This document shows, piece by piece, positions 1-8,264 of a stretch of DNA of 64,000 nucleotides. Position 1 is the first letter of the stretch, and each line of letters starts with the position of its first letter. The DNA lies in the IMG/VR virus record IMGVR_UViG_3300033145_003233, positions 434,001-498,000 of that record; one strand, 5' to 3'. The stretch comes from a virus. The position numbers and the translations under genes were made by a program. Below the pieces are notes generated by a model, which made no database searches, was not told where the DNA came from, and saw nothing but the letters and a program-made list of their open reading frames with translations.

Positions 1-1513
1 TAAAATCATAATAATTTCTTATCTCATTTACTGTCCTACTAAATTGATTGATAAAATCATGCATGTCCTCAAAAAGCATTGGTAGAATGACATAAAAATT
101 GGGTTTGATATAACCTTTATCTCCATATTTTAATTTTCCCTTTTCCCATTTCTTTCTATCATCATCGTGCAACCTACAAGCCCTTCCAAGATTCTGCAAT
201 AACTTTATTTTCTTACAATATCTAAAAAATAACACTCCAGTTAAAGCCGGAATATCTAACCCACAAGTCATGATGTCAATATGAAAAATAATAGCTCTAT
301 CCGATGATTCCAATCCCTTTATAGAATCCAGCATCCTTCCTTTACTTTTATTACTCACTTTTATATTCTCTTCTTCAGGCATGTCCACGCCCGTGAAAGA
401 GCTAATATAATATAATTTAATATCAGGATACTTTTTCCTCATTTTTTTCATCTCTTTGGAATCCCTTATCCCCTGCATCTCGGCACTGCCATTTGAAACA
501 ACTAACATCTTCGCTCCGATTTTATCAGGACAAAATGATTCTTCTTTTATCTTTTTTTCATGTTCTTCAAACGATTGAAAAATCACTTTAGTTTTTTCAT
601 CAAATTCTCTTTCCCTAATAGGGCTATTAATATCCACCCTATTTGCATTTAATATATCTCTATCAATATCATATGTTGTTAATTTAACATCTGTAGAAAC
701 AAAATGGACAAGAGGCTCTAATATAACCCCAAACTCAATCAAATCTCTTGGAGACATACGCCTACCAAAACCATTTTCATCTTTCTGCCCAAAAAGTTCA
801 TCACCATATATATCAGAATTATTCATTCCCCTACCCTTATATGTTTCTTTATCATCTACATTACCTAATTTTTCTGTGGCTGTCATAAATATCTTTTTCT
901 TGGCAATGATCTCTGTAGCAGAGAATAAGTCGTCTTTAGCCCTTTGAATACCTCGTGGGTCCTCTCTCCCAGGAAGATAATGAGCCTCATCAAAAATACA
1001 TAGGTCGAATTCTAATCCCGATTTTCTAACAACCCCATTAGAATGATATGTAGAAATGACAATAGTATTAACACCTATTCTTTTATTGTTCTCCGCAGTT
1101 TTCTTAATCAATCTAAAATCTAGAGTGCTGATTGGTTTATCCACCCCTGCCCCATTAATGCGATACAAAGCCTCTTCTATTTGATCCGTCATATTCCGAC
1201 TCATATTTTCTGAGCCAACAAAAATAAAATTGACAGGATTCGTCTGATTTTCAAAATATTTCACAAAATCAGATATCCACTGTTTATTAAGCATAAGTCT
1301 TGGAGTAAAGACTATCCCCAAAAACTGATTAAATTTATTTTCATAATTAGAAATTATTCTAAAAAAGACCTCTCTTCCAATCACCCCTTTTCCAGAACCT
1401 GTAGGAAGTATAATTTTACCCTTTTCAAAGTCATCTTTTAAAATACTTTCAACAAAAGATTCTTGGAAAGGATATAAAAAATCATTTTTACATCTATTTT
1501 TTCTTTTGGCCAC
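1..1513 (-). CDS. DEAH-box superfamily 2 helicase, 3' end cut by window edge
   Basis: Reading leftward from GTG at 1513 gives about 504 codons without a stop before the edge. Superfamily 2 motifs occur in order: a Q-like YPFQESF near residues 14-20, Walker A LPTGSGKG at 36-43, VFTPRLML (motif Ia) near 68-75, DEAH at 175-178, MTATE (motif III) near 210, CGLDIP (motif V), and QNLGRACR (motif VI) near residue 455. This is the ATP-driven DNA or RNA translocase core seen in restriction and repair helicases. The C-terminus lies outside the window. The start overlaps the end of the upstream PD-(D/E)XK nuclease gene by 20 bp and is preceded by a G-rich SD-like AAGGGGGG, so the two proteins are probably translated together and may work as a nuclease-helicase pair. 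Whether this serves restriction, replication or recombination cannot be told. The helicase call is firm; the substrate is unknown. Confidence 0.9.
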   Translation of the reverse strand, partial: MAKRKNRCKNDFLYPFQESFVESILKDDFEKGKIILPTGSGKGVIGREVFFRIISNYENKFNQFLGIVFTPRLMLNKQWISDFVKYFENQTNPVNFIFVGSENMSRNMTDQIEEALYRINGAGVDKPISTLDFRLIKKTAENNKRIGVNTIVISTYHSNGVVRKSGLEFDLCIFDEAHYLPGREDPRGIQRAKDDLFSATEIIAKKKIFMTATEKLGNVDDKETYKGRGMNNSDIYGDELFGQKDENGFGRRMSPRDLIEFGVILEPLVHFVSTDVKLTTYDIDRDILNANRVDINSPIREREFDEKTKVIFQSFEEHEKKIKEESFCPDKIGAKMLVVSNGSAEMQGIRDSKEMKKMRKKYPDIKLYYISSFTGVDMPEEENIKVSNKSKGRMLDSIKGLESSDRAIIFHIDIMTCGLDIPALTGVLFFRYCKKIKLLQNLGRACRLHDDDRKKWEKGKLKYGDKGYIKPNFYVILPMLFEDMHDFINQFSRTVNEIRNYYDF

Positions 1514-2183
1514 TATCCCCCCTTTTTCTCAACTGATTTTTCCACGATTCGGCAAAAGAATTCCAGAAAATCCCATTGTCATCTACCCTTCTCCGGATAT
1601 CGCTTCTATTAACCTCTCTGACATCGCTCAACATATGCTCTTTTACATCATAATGAATTTTTTTACCACAATGGATAATAGTCATATTACAAGTATCTTT
1701 AATTCTATCCCTGCCATTTTTTAATTGACATTTTTCGTTAGGGTCAACTCCAAAGCCACCAGCTTCTTTACTCATCGTTGAAAGAGATCTAAAATTAGTA
1801 AGATGGTCTTTATTCGCAGTCAACTCATAGTTAGCTTGGCGATATTTAATCTGTATGGTATGTATCTTACCATTAGTCCCCAATCCAACAGAGTCCACTC
1901 CATAATCATCTTCAGAATCTATAAGTTCATAAGATTCTGGATCAATGCCAATTAACATATCCCCACCAAAGATACGAACTAACATCTCTACAAATAATTC
2001 AAAACCATCCCCCTTATACTTATTTAATATATCATCATCTATCTCTCCATCTCCCCCTGTTGCCTTCTTAATAGCTTGTTTCTCAAGTCGATAGGCAAAA
2101 GTGCTGAATTTAGAACATTCCTTTAAAAGCCCTATAGGATCAATACATCTTCTTAAAAACGGATGAGTTAGTTTAACAATCAC
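1494..2183 (-). CDS. PD-(D/E)XK (Mrr/restriction-like) nuclease
   Basis: 229 residues, starting at GTG with SD GGAG about 7 nt upstream; an in-frame ATG just upstream is closed by a stop, so GTG is the best start. Candidate active-site residues follow the PD-(D/E)XK order: E62/E66 in FELFVE, D97 in DYGVDSVG, and Q111-I-K113 in the strand TIQIKYR. The Q-x-K variant is known in Mrr-like and other restriction-type nucleases. No other domain is recognised; the last 100 residues are basic. The gene has its own consensus promoter and a roughly 100-nt leader, and its end overlaps the helicase gene by 20 bp. It could be the cutting subunit of a two-gene restriction-like or superinfection-exclusion system, or a DNA-processing enzyme of the phage. 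The fold call rests on short motifs; the role is inference. Confidence 0.72.
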   Translation of the reverse strand: MIVKLTHPFLRRCIDPIGLLKECSKFSTFAYRLEKQAIKKATGGDGEIDDDILNKYKGDGFELFVEMLVRIFGGDMLIGIDPESYELIDSEDDYGVDSVGLGTNGKIHTIQIKYRQANYELTANKDHLTNFRSLSTMSKEAGGFGVDPNEKCQLKNGRDRIKDTCNMTIIHCGKKIHYDVKEHMLSDVREVNRSDIRRRVDDNGIFWNSFAESWKNQLRKRGDSGQKKK

Positions 2184-2200
2184 TTTATTACTCCATAAAT

Positions 2201-2213
2201 TAAGTATTACTTA
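2201..2213. promoter_or_regulatory. 13-bp palindrome in the nuclease gene leader, possible operator
   Basis: TAAGTA-T-TACTTA is a perfect palindrome with 6-bp arms. It lies in the untranslated leader about 20 bp before the GTG start of the nuclease gene and downstream of the promoter at 2290-2318. It contains AGTATTA, a core also present in the inverted repeat at 4897-4915, so both could be bound by the ribbon-helix-helix protein at 4986-5135. That link is inference; short AT-rich palindromes also arise by chance. Confidence 0.35.
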
Positions 2214-2289
2214 CCTCAACAATATTACTACTTTAACCCTTTTTCTATATTATAGTAAAAAAGCATTTGTCTGGAAAATTATTTACTGA

Positions 2290-2318
2290 ATTATAATCTA
2301 TTTTGAGGATTTTGTCAA
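2290..2318 (-). promoter_or_regulatory. Consensus sigma-70 promoter for nuclease-helicase genes
   Basis: On the minus strand the -35 box TTGACA (2313-2318) and the -10 box TATAAT (2290-2295) are both perfect and separated by exactly 17 bp. Transcription should begin near 2283, giving a leader of about 100 nt before the GTG at 2183. It sits in the 160-bp gap after the DUF4238 gene, so the nuclease and helicase can be expressed apart from the genes upstream. No terminator hairpin was found in the gap. Confidence 0.85.
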
Positions 2319-2343
2319 GAGGAATATTGAAATAAAAAATTAA

Positions 2344-3318
2344 CTACATAAATTTTACCCTACTGCGATCAATATCCCTTAATCTCTTATTATTTTTACA
2401 TATATTTTGCGCCCAAGAAAGACTATTTTCACTATTGCTATATATATCCTTGTATGATTTTTCTATCTGTAGATTGTTGGCTACCTCTACTTGCCTTGTC
2501 CCAAATGGATAAACCCTCCCGTCAAATACAGATAAATGCGAAGCCTCGGTCTCGATATATTCTTTACTGACTATAAGTAAAATACTTTTAGGAGATAAAG
2601 GAAAATGCAATTGCAATTTTTCGCTGGCCAATCCTTGTATCAAAGAATCTCCAAAAGCATCTACCACAGGGTTATCAGAAGTGTAAAAAGGCACATCAGC
2701 ACGATTAACTCCAAAAAACCAATAATACTTCTTTGAAGAAAAATTCTTACAAAAAATATCTGCCATATCAAAAATACTATACATGTGATTAAGTTTTATA
2801 TCATCATGATCTAAATTTAAATTACATTTTTCCATCCTCTTTTTTCCAACTATCTCCTCCACTCTATCCCTCATTCCATAAATAATATCTTCAAACTTCT
2901 TTTTTGATTCCTTGCCCCTGGTCCATTGGACTCCAAGATAAAAAGATATATCTCTCTTTATATTAAATGCTTCTTCCTCTCCATAAATAGATTTTAAACA
3001 TTTGATATTTTTATCAGTAAAAATCTCATCTATTTGTTTTACCCTACAAGCCATATTGCCTTCTATTTGAGACAGTAAATCTTCTACACAAAGAGAAGAT
3101 ATTAAAGAATAATTTTTTAAAAATTGCTCTGGCATAGTATAAAAATGCTTTTCTGTTATTTTATCTGAATCTGTAGATGTTTTTTTGATAATATCTTTTT
3201 CCTTATCATAATAAAAAATATCATATTGGTTAGGATTATATCTACTTTTTTTCGCCCATCTTTTTAAATACCAATTCGGGACAAGATGCTGATTTTTATT
3301 TCTATTACTATTGCTCAT
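2344..3318 (-). CDS. DUF4238 family protein
   Basis: 324 residues, ATG start with GGGAG about 8 nt upstream. The N-terminus carries the DUF4238 signature, K-x-QHLVPNWYLKRW near residues 8-20. Further in are FYTSDNPVV and HFPLSPKSILLI, which match the conserved TSDNP and P-L-SP blocks of the same family. Length is normal for the family. There is no signal peptide or membrane segment. Biochemical function of DUF4238 is unknown; members are scattered across bacteria and phages. The gene lies 48 bp after the zinc-ribbon nuclease gene and 160 bp before the PD-(D/E)XK nuclease gene, all in the same direction. A TATAAT-like sequence occurs in the short upstream gap but no good -35 box goes with it. 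Family assignment is strong, function open. Confidence 0.85.
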   Translation of the reverse strand: MSNSNRNKNQHLVPNWYLKRWAKKSRYNPNQYDIFYYDKEKDIIKKTSTDSDKITEKHFYTMPEQFLKNYSLISSLCVEDLLSQIEGNMACRVKQIDEIFTDKNIKCLKSIYGEEEAFNIKRDISFYLGVQWTRGKESKKKFEDIIYGMRDRVEEIVGKKRMEKCNLNLDHDDIKLNHMYSIFDMADIFCKNFSSKKYYWFFGVNRADVPFYTSDNPVVDAFGDSLIQGLASEKLQLHFPLSPKSILLIVSKEYIETEASHLSVFDGRVYPFGTRQVEVANNLQIEKSYKDIYSNSENSLSWAQNICKNNKRLRDIDRSRVKFM

Positions 3319-3366
3319 TAAGCTAACTCCCTATAAATACAACTCACTATATTATATATCGGCTTT

Positions 3367-4680
3367 TTAACCTATCTGTAATTGCAGCTTTTTAATAGAT
3401 TCTTCTTTATCTTCATTATATTTAATTCTATGAAGAACAACACTATTCTCCCTACAAAACACCCCATCTAATTTATCTTTTTTTTGTGTCCTTTTAAATA
3501 ATTTTTCTACTTTTACCCTATCCTTACAACCAAACCCTATAGGTTCAAAATGCTGTATCCCATCATATTCTACCATAACTTTAACATTATTTTTCTCCAT
3601 CCAAAAATCACAATATCTCTTATGGTTATAATCTCTATATTTATCCCATATTTTTTTATGGGAAATAATATCCCAATCTTTAAAATATTTTTCTAAAATT
3701 TCTTTTACTTTACCCTCATTTTTATATCTACAAGCAGGACAACCATCACCCCTTCCTGTTCTATTTCTAATAACGGCTTCCCATATATGCCCTTGAGAGC
3801 ATACCCACCAAGCTTTTCTTGAACTACCCCGAGTAACAGTATTAGGTGTTAAATCTTGATTTTTTTTATAATCCCATTCTTTAGCTATATCTGGAAACAA
3901 AGTTGCTAAACAATTATCTTTACAAGTCTTTTGTCCAGAACAATAAGGGCAATTAGTCCCAACGCTTCTGCTAAGCGTAGTCGCTTGCCATTCATGCCCT
4001 TTCTCACATATCCACCATACTTTCTTTTTGCTATTTCTTGCAGTTATATTTTTAGGAGTCAAACTTCCATTTTTAACAGAATGCCATTCTTTAGCAACTA
4101 TAGGATTGAGAGTAGCTAAACAATTATCTTTACAAATCTTTTGACCGGCGCAACAAGGACAATTAGTTCCGCTATGTGTTCTACTAGATATCTTAGCTTT
4201 CCACCCATGACCATAAAAACATATCCACCATACTTTCTTTCCGCTGCCATGCACCACAGTTTTAGGAGATTCTCTTTTATTTTTCTTATAATCCCATTCC
4301 TCTGCTATCCTTGGAAATCTATTTTCCAAACAATTATCGTTAGAGACCCTATGCCCAGCACAATAAGGGCAACCATTACCGCCATGAGTCACATTAGTTC
4401 GACAATTGATAGAAGCTTGCCATCTATGTTTTATATTAGAAGAACAAGTCCAGAATGCCTGTTTATGACTACCACTCGTTAATTTTTTAGGATCTAACCC
4501 TAATTTCTTATTCTTTTCACAATCCCATTCCGTTTCAATTAGTTTTTTATGTGTTTCATAAACTGATACTTTTTTAACCCCAACGTGATAAAAATACTTA
4601 GCACAACATTTATGAGAACAATATTTTTTTCTCAATTTTTCTAATTCCTTACCACACCATAAACATTTTTTATTCATCAT
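3367..4680 (-). CDS. Zinc-ribbon repeat protein (DUF4379-like) with C-terminal endonuclease-like domain
   Basis: About 437 residues from the MMNKKC start at 4680, which follows a G-run SD about 8 nt upstream; an ATG at 4710 would add ten residues but has no clear SD. The N-terminus has a treble-clef-like CxxC...CSHKCC knuckle. Four tandem units of about 65 residues follow, each with NC(L)xx..P.IAxEWD..KN...(T/S)P..V, a WW-C-x-GH-x-W core and a CPxC pair: the DUF4379 zinc-ribbon pattern. The last 110 residues contain CDFWM and VEYDGIQHF, resembling Vsr-like or DUF559/DUF2726-type restriction-fold nucleases. Such fusions are seen in phages and giant viruses and may be free-standing site-specific or homing-type endonucleases. 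The start overlaps the upstream small gene by 11 bp. DNA binding by the repeats is inferred. Confidence 0.82.
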   Translation of the reverse strand: MMNKKCLWCGKELEKLRKKYCSHKCCAKYFYHVGVKKVSVYETHKKLIETEWDCEKNKKLGLDPKKLTSGSHKQAFWTCSSNIKHRWQASINCRTNVTHGGNGCPYCAGHRVSNDNCLENRFPRIAEEWDYKKNKRESPKTVVHGSGKKVWWICFYGHGWKAKISSRTHSGTNCPCCAGQKICKDNCLATLNPIVAKEWHSVKNGSLTPKNITARNSKKKVWWICEKGHEWQATTLSRSVGTNCPYCSGQKTCKDNCLATLFPDIAKEWDYKKNQDLTPNTVTRGSSRKAWWVCSQGHIWEAVIRNRTGRGDGCPACRYKNEGKVKEILEKYFKDWDIISHKKIWDKYRDYNHKRYCDFWMEKNNVKVMVEYDGIQHFEPIGFGCKDRVKVEKLFKRTQKKDKLDGVFCRENSVVLHRIKYNEDKEESIKKLQLQIG

Positions 4681-4858
4681 CACGATTACACCCCCCATTA
4701 TATGCCACATCTTGCACTCTATTTATATCGACATGAATATTATCATTATATAATCTTCTAATTTCTCCCAAAATTTTATGATATGCCTCATCTGGATCTC
4801 TATAACTCAAAAATAAAGAGGCTAACAGACTAATTCTATCATTATTTTCTTTTAACAT
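4670..4858 (-). CDS. Small hypothetical protein, first gene of the leftward cassette operon
   Basis: About 62 residues if it starts at the ATG at 4858 (MLKENN). The SD GGAGAG (4865-4870) directly abuts an ATG at 4864 but sits at proper distance from the one at 4858, which decides the start; an upstream ATG at 4891 would fall at the promoter -10 box. The protein is charged, probably mostly helical, with no family recognised. It has no cysteine pair, signal peptide or membrane segment. Its stop overlaps the zinc-ribbon nuclease start, so the two are probably translated together. A role as a small regulator or leader peptide is possible but unsupported. Confidence 0.6.
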   Translation of the reverse strand: MLKENNDRISLLASLFLSYRDPDEAYHKILGEIRRLYNDNIHVDINRVQDVAYNGGCNRDDE

Positions 4859-4889
4859 TTCCATCTCTCCATATAAATATAATAGTATC

Positions 4890-4918
4890 ATTATAATAGT
4901 ATTATAATAATACTACAA
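4890..4918 (-). promoter_or_regulatory. Leftward promoter of the accessory cassette
   Basis: On the minus strand a perfect -10 TATAAT (4890-4895) lies 17 bp from TTGTAG (4913-4918), which matches the -35 consensus at its first three positions. Transcription would begin around 4883 and the first gene starts at 4858 with a good SD. The spacer is almost filled by an inverted repeat, so the promoter is probably repressed by a dimeric DNA-binding protein. Confidence 0.65.
4897..4915. promoter_or_regulatory. Inverted repeat in promoter spacer, probable operator
   Basis: TAGTATTA-TAA-TAATACTA is a perfect inverted repeat with 8-bp arms and 3-bp centre. A further half-site TAGTAT is at 4883-4888, 14 bp from the left arm. 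The repeat lies between the -35 and -10 boxes of the leftward promoter and in the shared gap with the rightward ribbon-helix-helix gene. Arc/CopG-type repressors bind such paired half-sites next to their own gene, so this is the likely binding site of the 4986-5135 product. Confidence 0.6.
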
Positions 4919-4960
4919 TATTCCTTCTTTATTTTTAAGAAAATATCAAAAAAATTACGA

Positions 4961-4980
4961 TATAATATAAATAATAGGAG
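4961..4980 (+). promoter_or_regulatory. -10 box and ribosome binding site of the ribbon-helix-helix gene
   Basis: TATAAT at 4961-4966 is followed by AGGAG ending at 4980, five bases before the ATG at 4986. No convincing -35 box is seen at 16-18 bp, so the promoter may be weak, need an activator, or lie elsewhere. A start this close to the ATG would leave a very short leader. Confidence 0.4.
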
Positions 4981-4985
4981 AAAAG

Positions 4986-5135
4986 ATGGCTAAAGAAAAA
5001 AAAGATAAGAATATAGTTGTAATGGTTTCTCAGTCTATGTATAAAGATTTTATAAAATCTTGCGAGAAAGATTATCTAACAATGAGCGAATATTTAAGAG
5101 CATGTATTAGAGAAAAAATAAAAGAAAAGAAATAG
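4986..5135 (+). CDS. Ribbon-helix-helix (Arc/CopG-like) transcription regulator
   Basis: 49 residues, the only rightward gene supported in the window. After a lysine-rich start comes a short strand NIVVMVSQ, a helix SMYKDFIKSCEKD, a turn, and a second helix beginning TMSEYLRACIRE. This strand-helix-turn-helix order with the S-E-Y/F-(I/L)-R start of helix two is the ribbon-helix-helix fold of Arc, CopG and MetJ; such proteins bind DNA as dimers with the strand in the major groove. The ATG has a strong SD. The gene diverges from the nuclease cassette, with a perfect inverted repeat in the cassette promoter, so it probably represses that operon and perhaps itself. It converges on the tail operon, 7 bp stop to stop. 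Fold likely, targets inferred. Confidence 0.75.
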   Translation: MAKEKKDKNIVVMVSQSMYKDFIKSCEKDYLTMSEYLRACIREKIKEKK

Positions 5136-5142
5136 ACTATTC

Positions 5143-8100
5143 TTAATTATTTGTAGCTGAAGTTATTGTGATAATGGGAGTAGTAATTGTTGTGCCAAAA
5201 TCCAAACTGTCATGAGGCAGAACCTCGGCCCGATACTGCTGACCCACAAGCACAATACTATTATCTATTGTAGATGTATGAGTTCCCAGACTGGTAGTAA
5301 TATGGCCTCTGTAATCTTCTACATTATATGTAGTTAATAAATTACCATCATGATCATTAAAAATATAAACTGGATCAGCAGGCCATTCTGTTTCTCCTGG
5401 ATTTTTTCTATACCATCTAATTTCTGTCTGGTCAAATTGTCCACTTTCATCCACGTCGCCAATAAAATTTACCTCAAAATCCAGAAAATACCATGTTAAT
5501 ATTACATCATTATGTTCATCATGAACATTGCGAATATAAGACACATTAGAAACAGTAGGAAGGGCATTTTGAACCACAACCACAGGGCTTGTAATAATAT
5601 CCCCTACAACATTACCTGTTTTTGGTATAACCTGAACAAATATAGAGTTAAGCATTCTAAGGCCATAATCCCTATAACTTTCTGTTCCCACTTCATTAGG
5701 CCAAATTTCATGAATCGGAGCTTGACCTACTCCCCTATCCTCTCCATATATTCCTCTCTTAAAGACTTCATCATTAACATACCATATAATCTCTGATTGG
5801 TTTTCTTGTCCATCAGAGAAAAATACTGTGTCTATAGGAGGATAAATAATGGCCTTTAAATCACCAGCTAACCTACTAGTGATCTGACCTTCATTATCAG
5901 ACATTACTGTTATTTGATCTAAAACAGGAGTGGATTCTACAACTTCTGCCATATTAGATTTTACCCTAGAGCTATATAATTCCCCATCGCTTACTTGTAT
6001 CTCAAAATAAATCCTATCTCCTGAATTCAGTATGGAATCAGATTGTTTTTTTATCCATGTCTCAATATCCTGGATATTAGTTAAATCGTCAGGATATGAT
6101 AAAGAAGTATTAACATAAATAGGATCCATTGGATCTGCTATGTCATTCCATTTGGTTAGATTTTCTAAATAATTTATAACGCTTCCATTAATAAACCACC
6201 GTATTCTCCTTTGAGATATATCTTCTTCTTCGAAATTAGAATCATAATACACATAAGAACTCTCAATAGTGCTAAATCTATTAGAAGTTTCATTTTCAAT
6301 AGCCACAGACTGAGCTTCAGGGGCTGCTTTGGCTAATGGTGGTAACAAATCTTTCCCAGTAGTATATAAATAACCAATACCATATATCTCTAATTCATCT
6401 AATTTAGTTTTATTGGTTAATTTCATACCTATTTTATATTCTCCCGCATTAATAATACCTATCTTATAATCTCCATCTTGATAGTCAGAAGATAATGCAT
6501 AATTTAACACTACTATCCCATCCCTAGGATATAATCTATAATAATTAGTTGGAACAACTTCATCTGATTTGTTATATAGAAGAACAGCAGAGAACGGGTC
6601 CCATGAACCGTATTCTGTTTTTAGTGTGAAGAGATCAACTTTTGCAAGAGGTTCTTGTTGAAACTCTGCTATATCTTGAGAGAATCTTATGGGAATTACT
6701 ACTTTTCCATTTTGATTTACTGCCGGTTGAGAATCAAGAGAATAATCGTTCCAGTTGTGGGAATCAGATTTAGCAACTCCGACATCAATCTGATGATCAT
6801 TAATTTCATTTGCGTCTACCGCTAAAGTTATTTGATATGGCTGAACATCTACTTCTTCTTTGTTGAGATATAAATAAGCTACCTTATAAGCATTATATGT
6901 AATTTGAACAGAAGTAAGAGCAGGAGAATCTGGAGTGGCATCAGATACATTATCATTAATACTAGTAATCAACACTATCTTAAATTTTATATATCTTGCC
7001 AATAAATTTTCAAAATCAACCGCATCTGCATAAGTGTAATTAGCATCTATAGCTGTAAAATTATAACCATCAACGCTCGTCTCAATAGCCCATGTAGCAT
7101 TAGAATCCGAAGAAGGGATAGTAAAAGATATTGCGATGTGATTTATTAACGCCTCTTCTCCCAAATCAGCTATAAATTCATATGTCCCATACCCTAGAGA
7201 TCCCACTGTCTCTCTGTAAAATATCCCTATAATATCATCTAGATAAGCTTCATCATTTACCGTAAGAGCTTGACCCCCAGTTAAAAATGATAATTTATTT
7301 ATATTTTTTGTATCAGAAGAGTTAGCCTTAACAGACAAAGTTACTGGCTCTACAATCGCCATATTAGATATCAATACAGGAACATTTTTATCTCCATCAA
7401 TGTCATTAACTTCTGTAATAGCATTATCAAGAGAAGAGATAGAAACATTAGACTCATTATCAGTAAACAAATAAATGGTCTTTCTCTTATCATCAACATC
7501 ATTGTCAGATAAAACTCTTGAAGCGACAACGATTGCATCATACATAGTTGAAGCGCCAAAAGGAGTAAAATTCTGAAGTTTATTTATCTCATCGATAATT
7601 GTTGAACTAGAGCTAGTATTGGTTCCCAAGACAGAACTAACAGATGGAACCCATTCAGAATCATTATAACAATCTATAATAATATTGCTATTTGTTCTTT
7701 TCTTTGTTTTTTGGAACAAAGAAGTTACATCATTAACTTCTTCTTCTTGAGGACTCGTTCCTCTATCAACTGTTCTATTATAAAAAGAACTTCCATTGAG
7801 AGAATAAACAGTTACCTCAATTGATAATTTATATGGACTCCTTATTACTCCTGCCTCTATTTTTATAACAACTGGTTCCTTATTAGTATCTGTAATCTGC
7901 TCATCGGTTCTAATACCTCCCTGAGAAACGATATTGATATTAGCCACAGTAGCTTCCTCTATAGATGATGTCTCTTCAAATAAATCTTCTGAACGAGGCA
8001 ATATAGTTATAACACATCTGCCACTATTTACAGGGATAGAGTCCGAAGTAAAAAGAACAGGATAAACAACGGTTTTGTCTTCCAATTGATTTAAAGTTTC

Positions 8101-8262
8101 TGTTTCTGTTGTTGAAGATTGATCTCTGAATTTTAGAAATCCCCTTACAACCACAGTTAATGGTTCTGTTACATATCTACCACCCTTTTTAATATCTATA
8201 GGTATAGAGACAGATTGTTTCCCATCTATCTTGCAACTGATTGTTTTATATTCATTTCCCAT
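5143..8262 (-). CDS. Tail-associated adhesin-like protein with degenerate vWA, discoidin-like and Ig-like domains
   Basis: 1039 residues, last gene of the tail operon. Residues near 190-350 look like a von Willebrand A domain: NIIIDCYNDS strand, then ASTMYDAIVVASRVL and TIYLFTDNESN, but the usual D-x-S-x-S metal site is not intact. Residues near 355-460 (ADLGEEALINHIAISF, ARYIKFKIVLI) resemble an F5/8 type C (discoidin) sandwich. The C-terminal half has three Ig-like units marked by I-x-W-(F/Y)-x-(N/K), for example RRIRWFINGS, EIIWYVNDE and EIRWYRKN, the same kind as in the protein at 28142-30247. There is no signal peptide or membrane segment, which fits a virion protein rather than a secreted one. 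No SD precedes the ATG, which lies 2 bp after the previous stop, so translation is probably coupled. Role in host binding is inferred from context. Confidence 0.7.
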   Translation of the reverse strand: MGNEYKTISCKIDGKQSVSIPIDIKKGGRYVTEPLTVVVRGFLKFRDQSSTTETETLNQLEDKTVVYPVLFTSDSIPVNSGRCVITILPRSEDLFEETSSIEEATVANINIVSQGGIRTDEQITDTNKEPVVIKIEAGVIRSPYKLSIEVTVYSLNGSSFYNRTVDRGTSPQEEEVNDVTSLFQKTKKRTNSNIIIDCYNDSEWVPSVSSVLGTNTSSSSTIIDEINKLQNFTPFGASTMYDAIVVASRVLSDNDVDDKRKTIYLFTDNESNVSISSLDNAITEVNDIDGDKNVPVLISNMAIVEPVTLSVKANSSDTKNINKLSFLTGGQALTVNDEAYLDDIIGIFYRETVGSLGYGTYEFIADLGEEALINHIAISFTIPSSDSNATWAIETSVDGYNFTAIDANYTYADAVDFENLLARYIKFKIVLITSINDNVSDATPDSPALTSVQITYNAYKVAYLYLNKEEVDVQPYQITLAVDANEINDHQIDVGVAKSDSHNWNDYSLDSQPAVNQNGKVVIPIRFSQDIAEFQQEPLAKVDLFTLKTEYGSWDPFSAVLLYNKSDEVVPTNYYRLYPRDGIVVLNYALSSDYQDGDYKIGIINAGEYKIGMKLTNKTKLDELEIYGIGYLYTTGKDLLPPLAKAAPEAQSVAIENETSNRFSTIESSYVYYDSNFEEEDISQRRIRWFINGSVINYLENLTKWNDIADPMDPIYVNTSLSYPDDLTNIQDIETWIKKQSDSILNSGDRIYFEIQVSDGELYSSRVKSNMAEVVESTPVLDQITVMSDNEGQITSRLAGDLKAIIYPPIDTVFFSDGQENQSEIIWYVNDEVFKRGIYGEDRGVGQAPIHEIWPNEVGTESYRDYGLRMLNSIFVQVIPKTGNVVGDIITSPVVVVQNALPTVSNVSYIRNVHDEHNDVILTWYFLDFEVNFIGDVDESGQFDQTEIRWYRKNPGETEWPADPVYIFNDHDGNLLTTYNVEDYRGHITTSLGTHTSTIDNSIVLVGQQYRAEVLPHDSLDFGTTITTPIITITSATNN

Positions 8263-8264
8263 TT

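Noticed and set aside
3931-4482. Rightward frames opposite the zinc-ribbon protein
   Set aside because: They arise from the antisense strand of the repeated zinc ribbons; no SD and no recognisable protein.
5105-5160. Bidirectional terminator between the regulator and tail operon
   Set aside because: Only a 5-bp arm AATAG/CTATT with a single-base loop is present, too small to act as a terminator hairpin.
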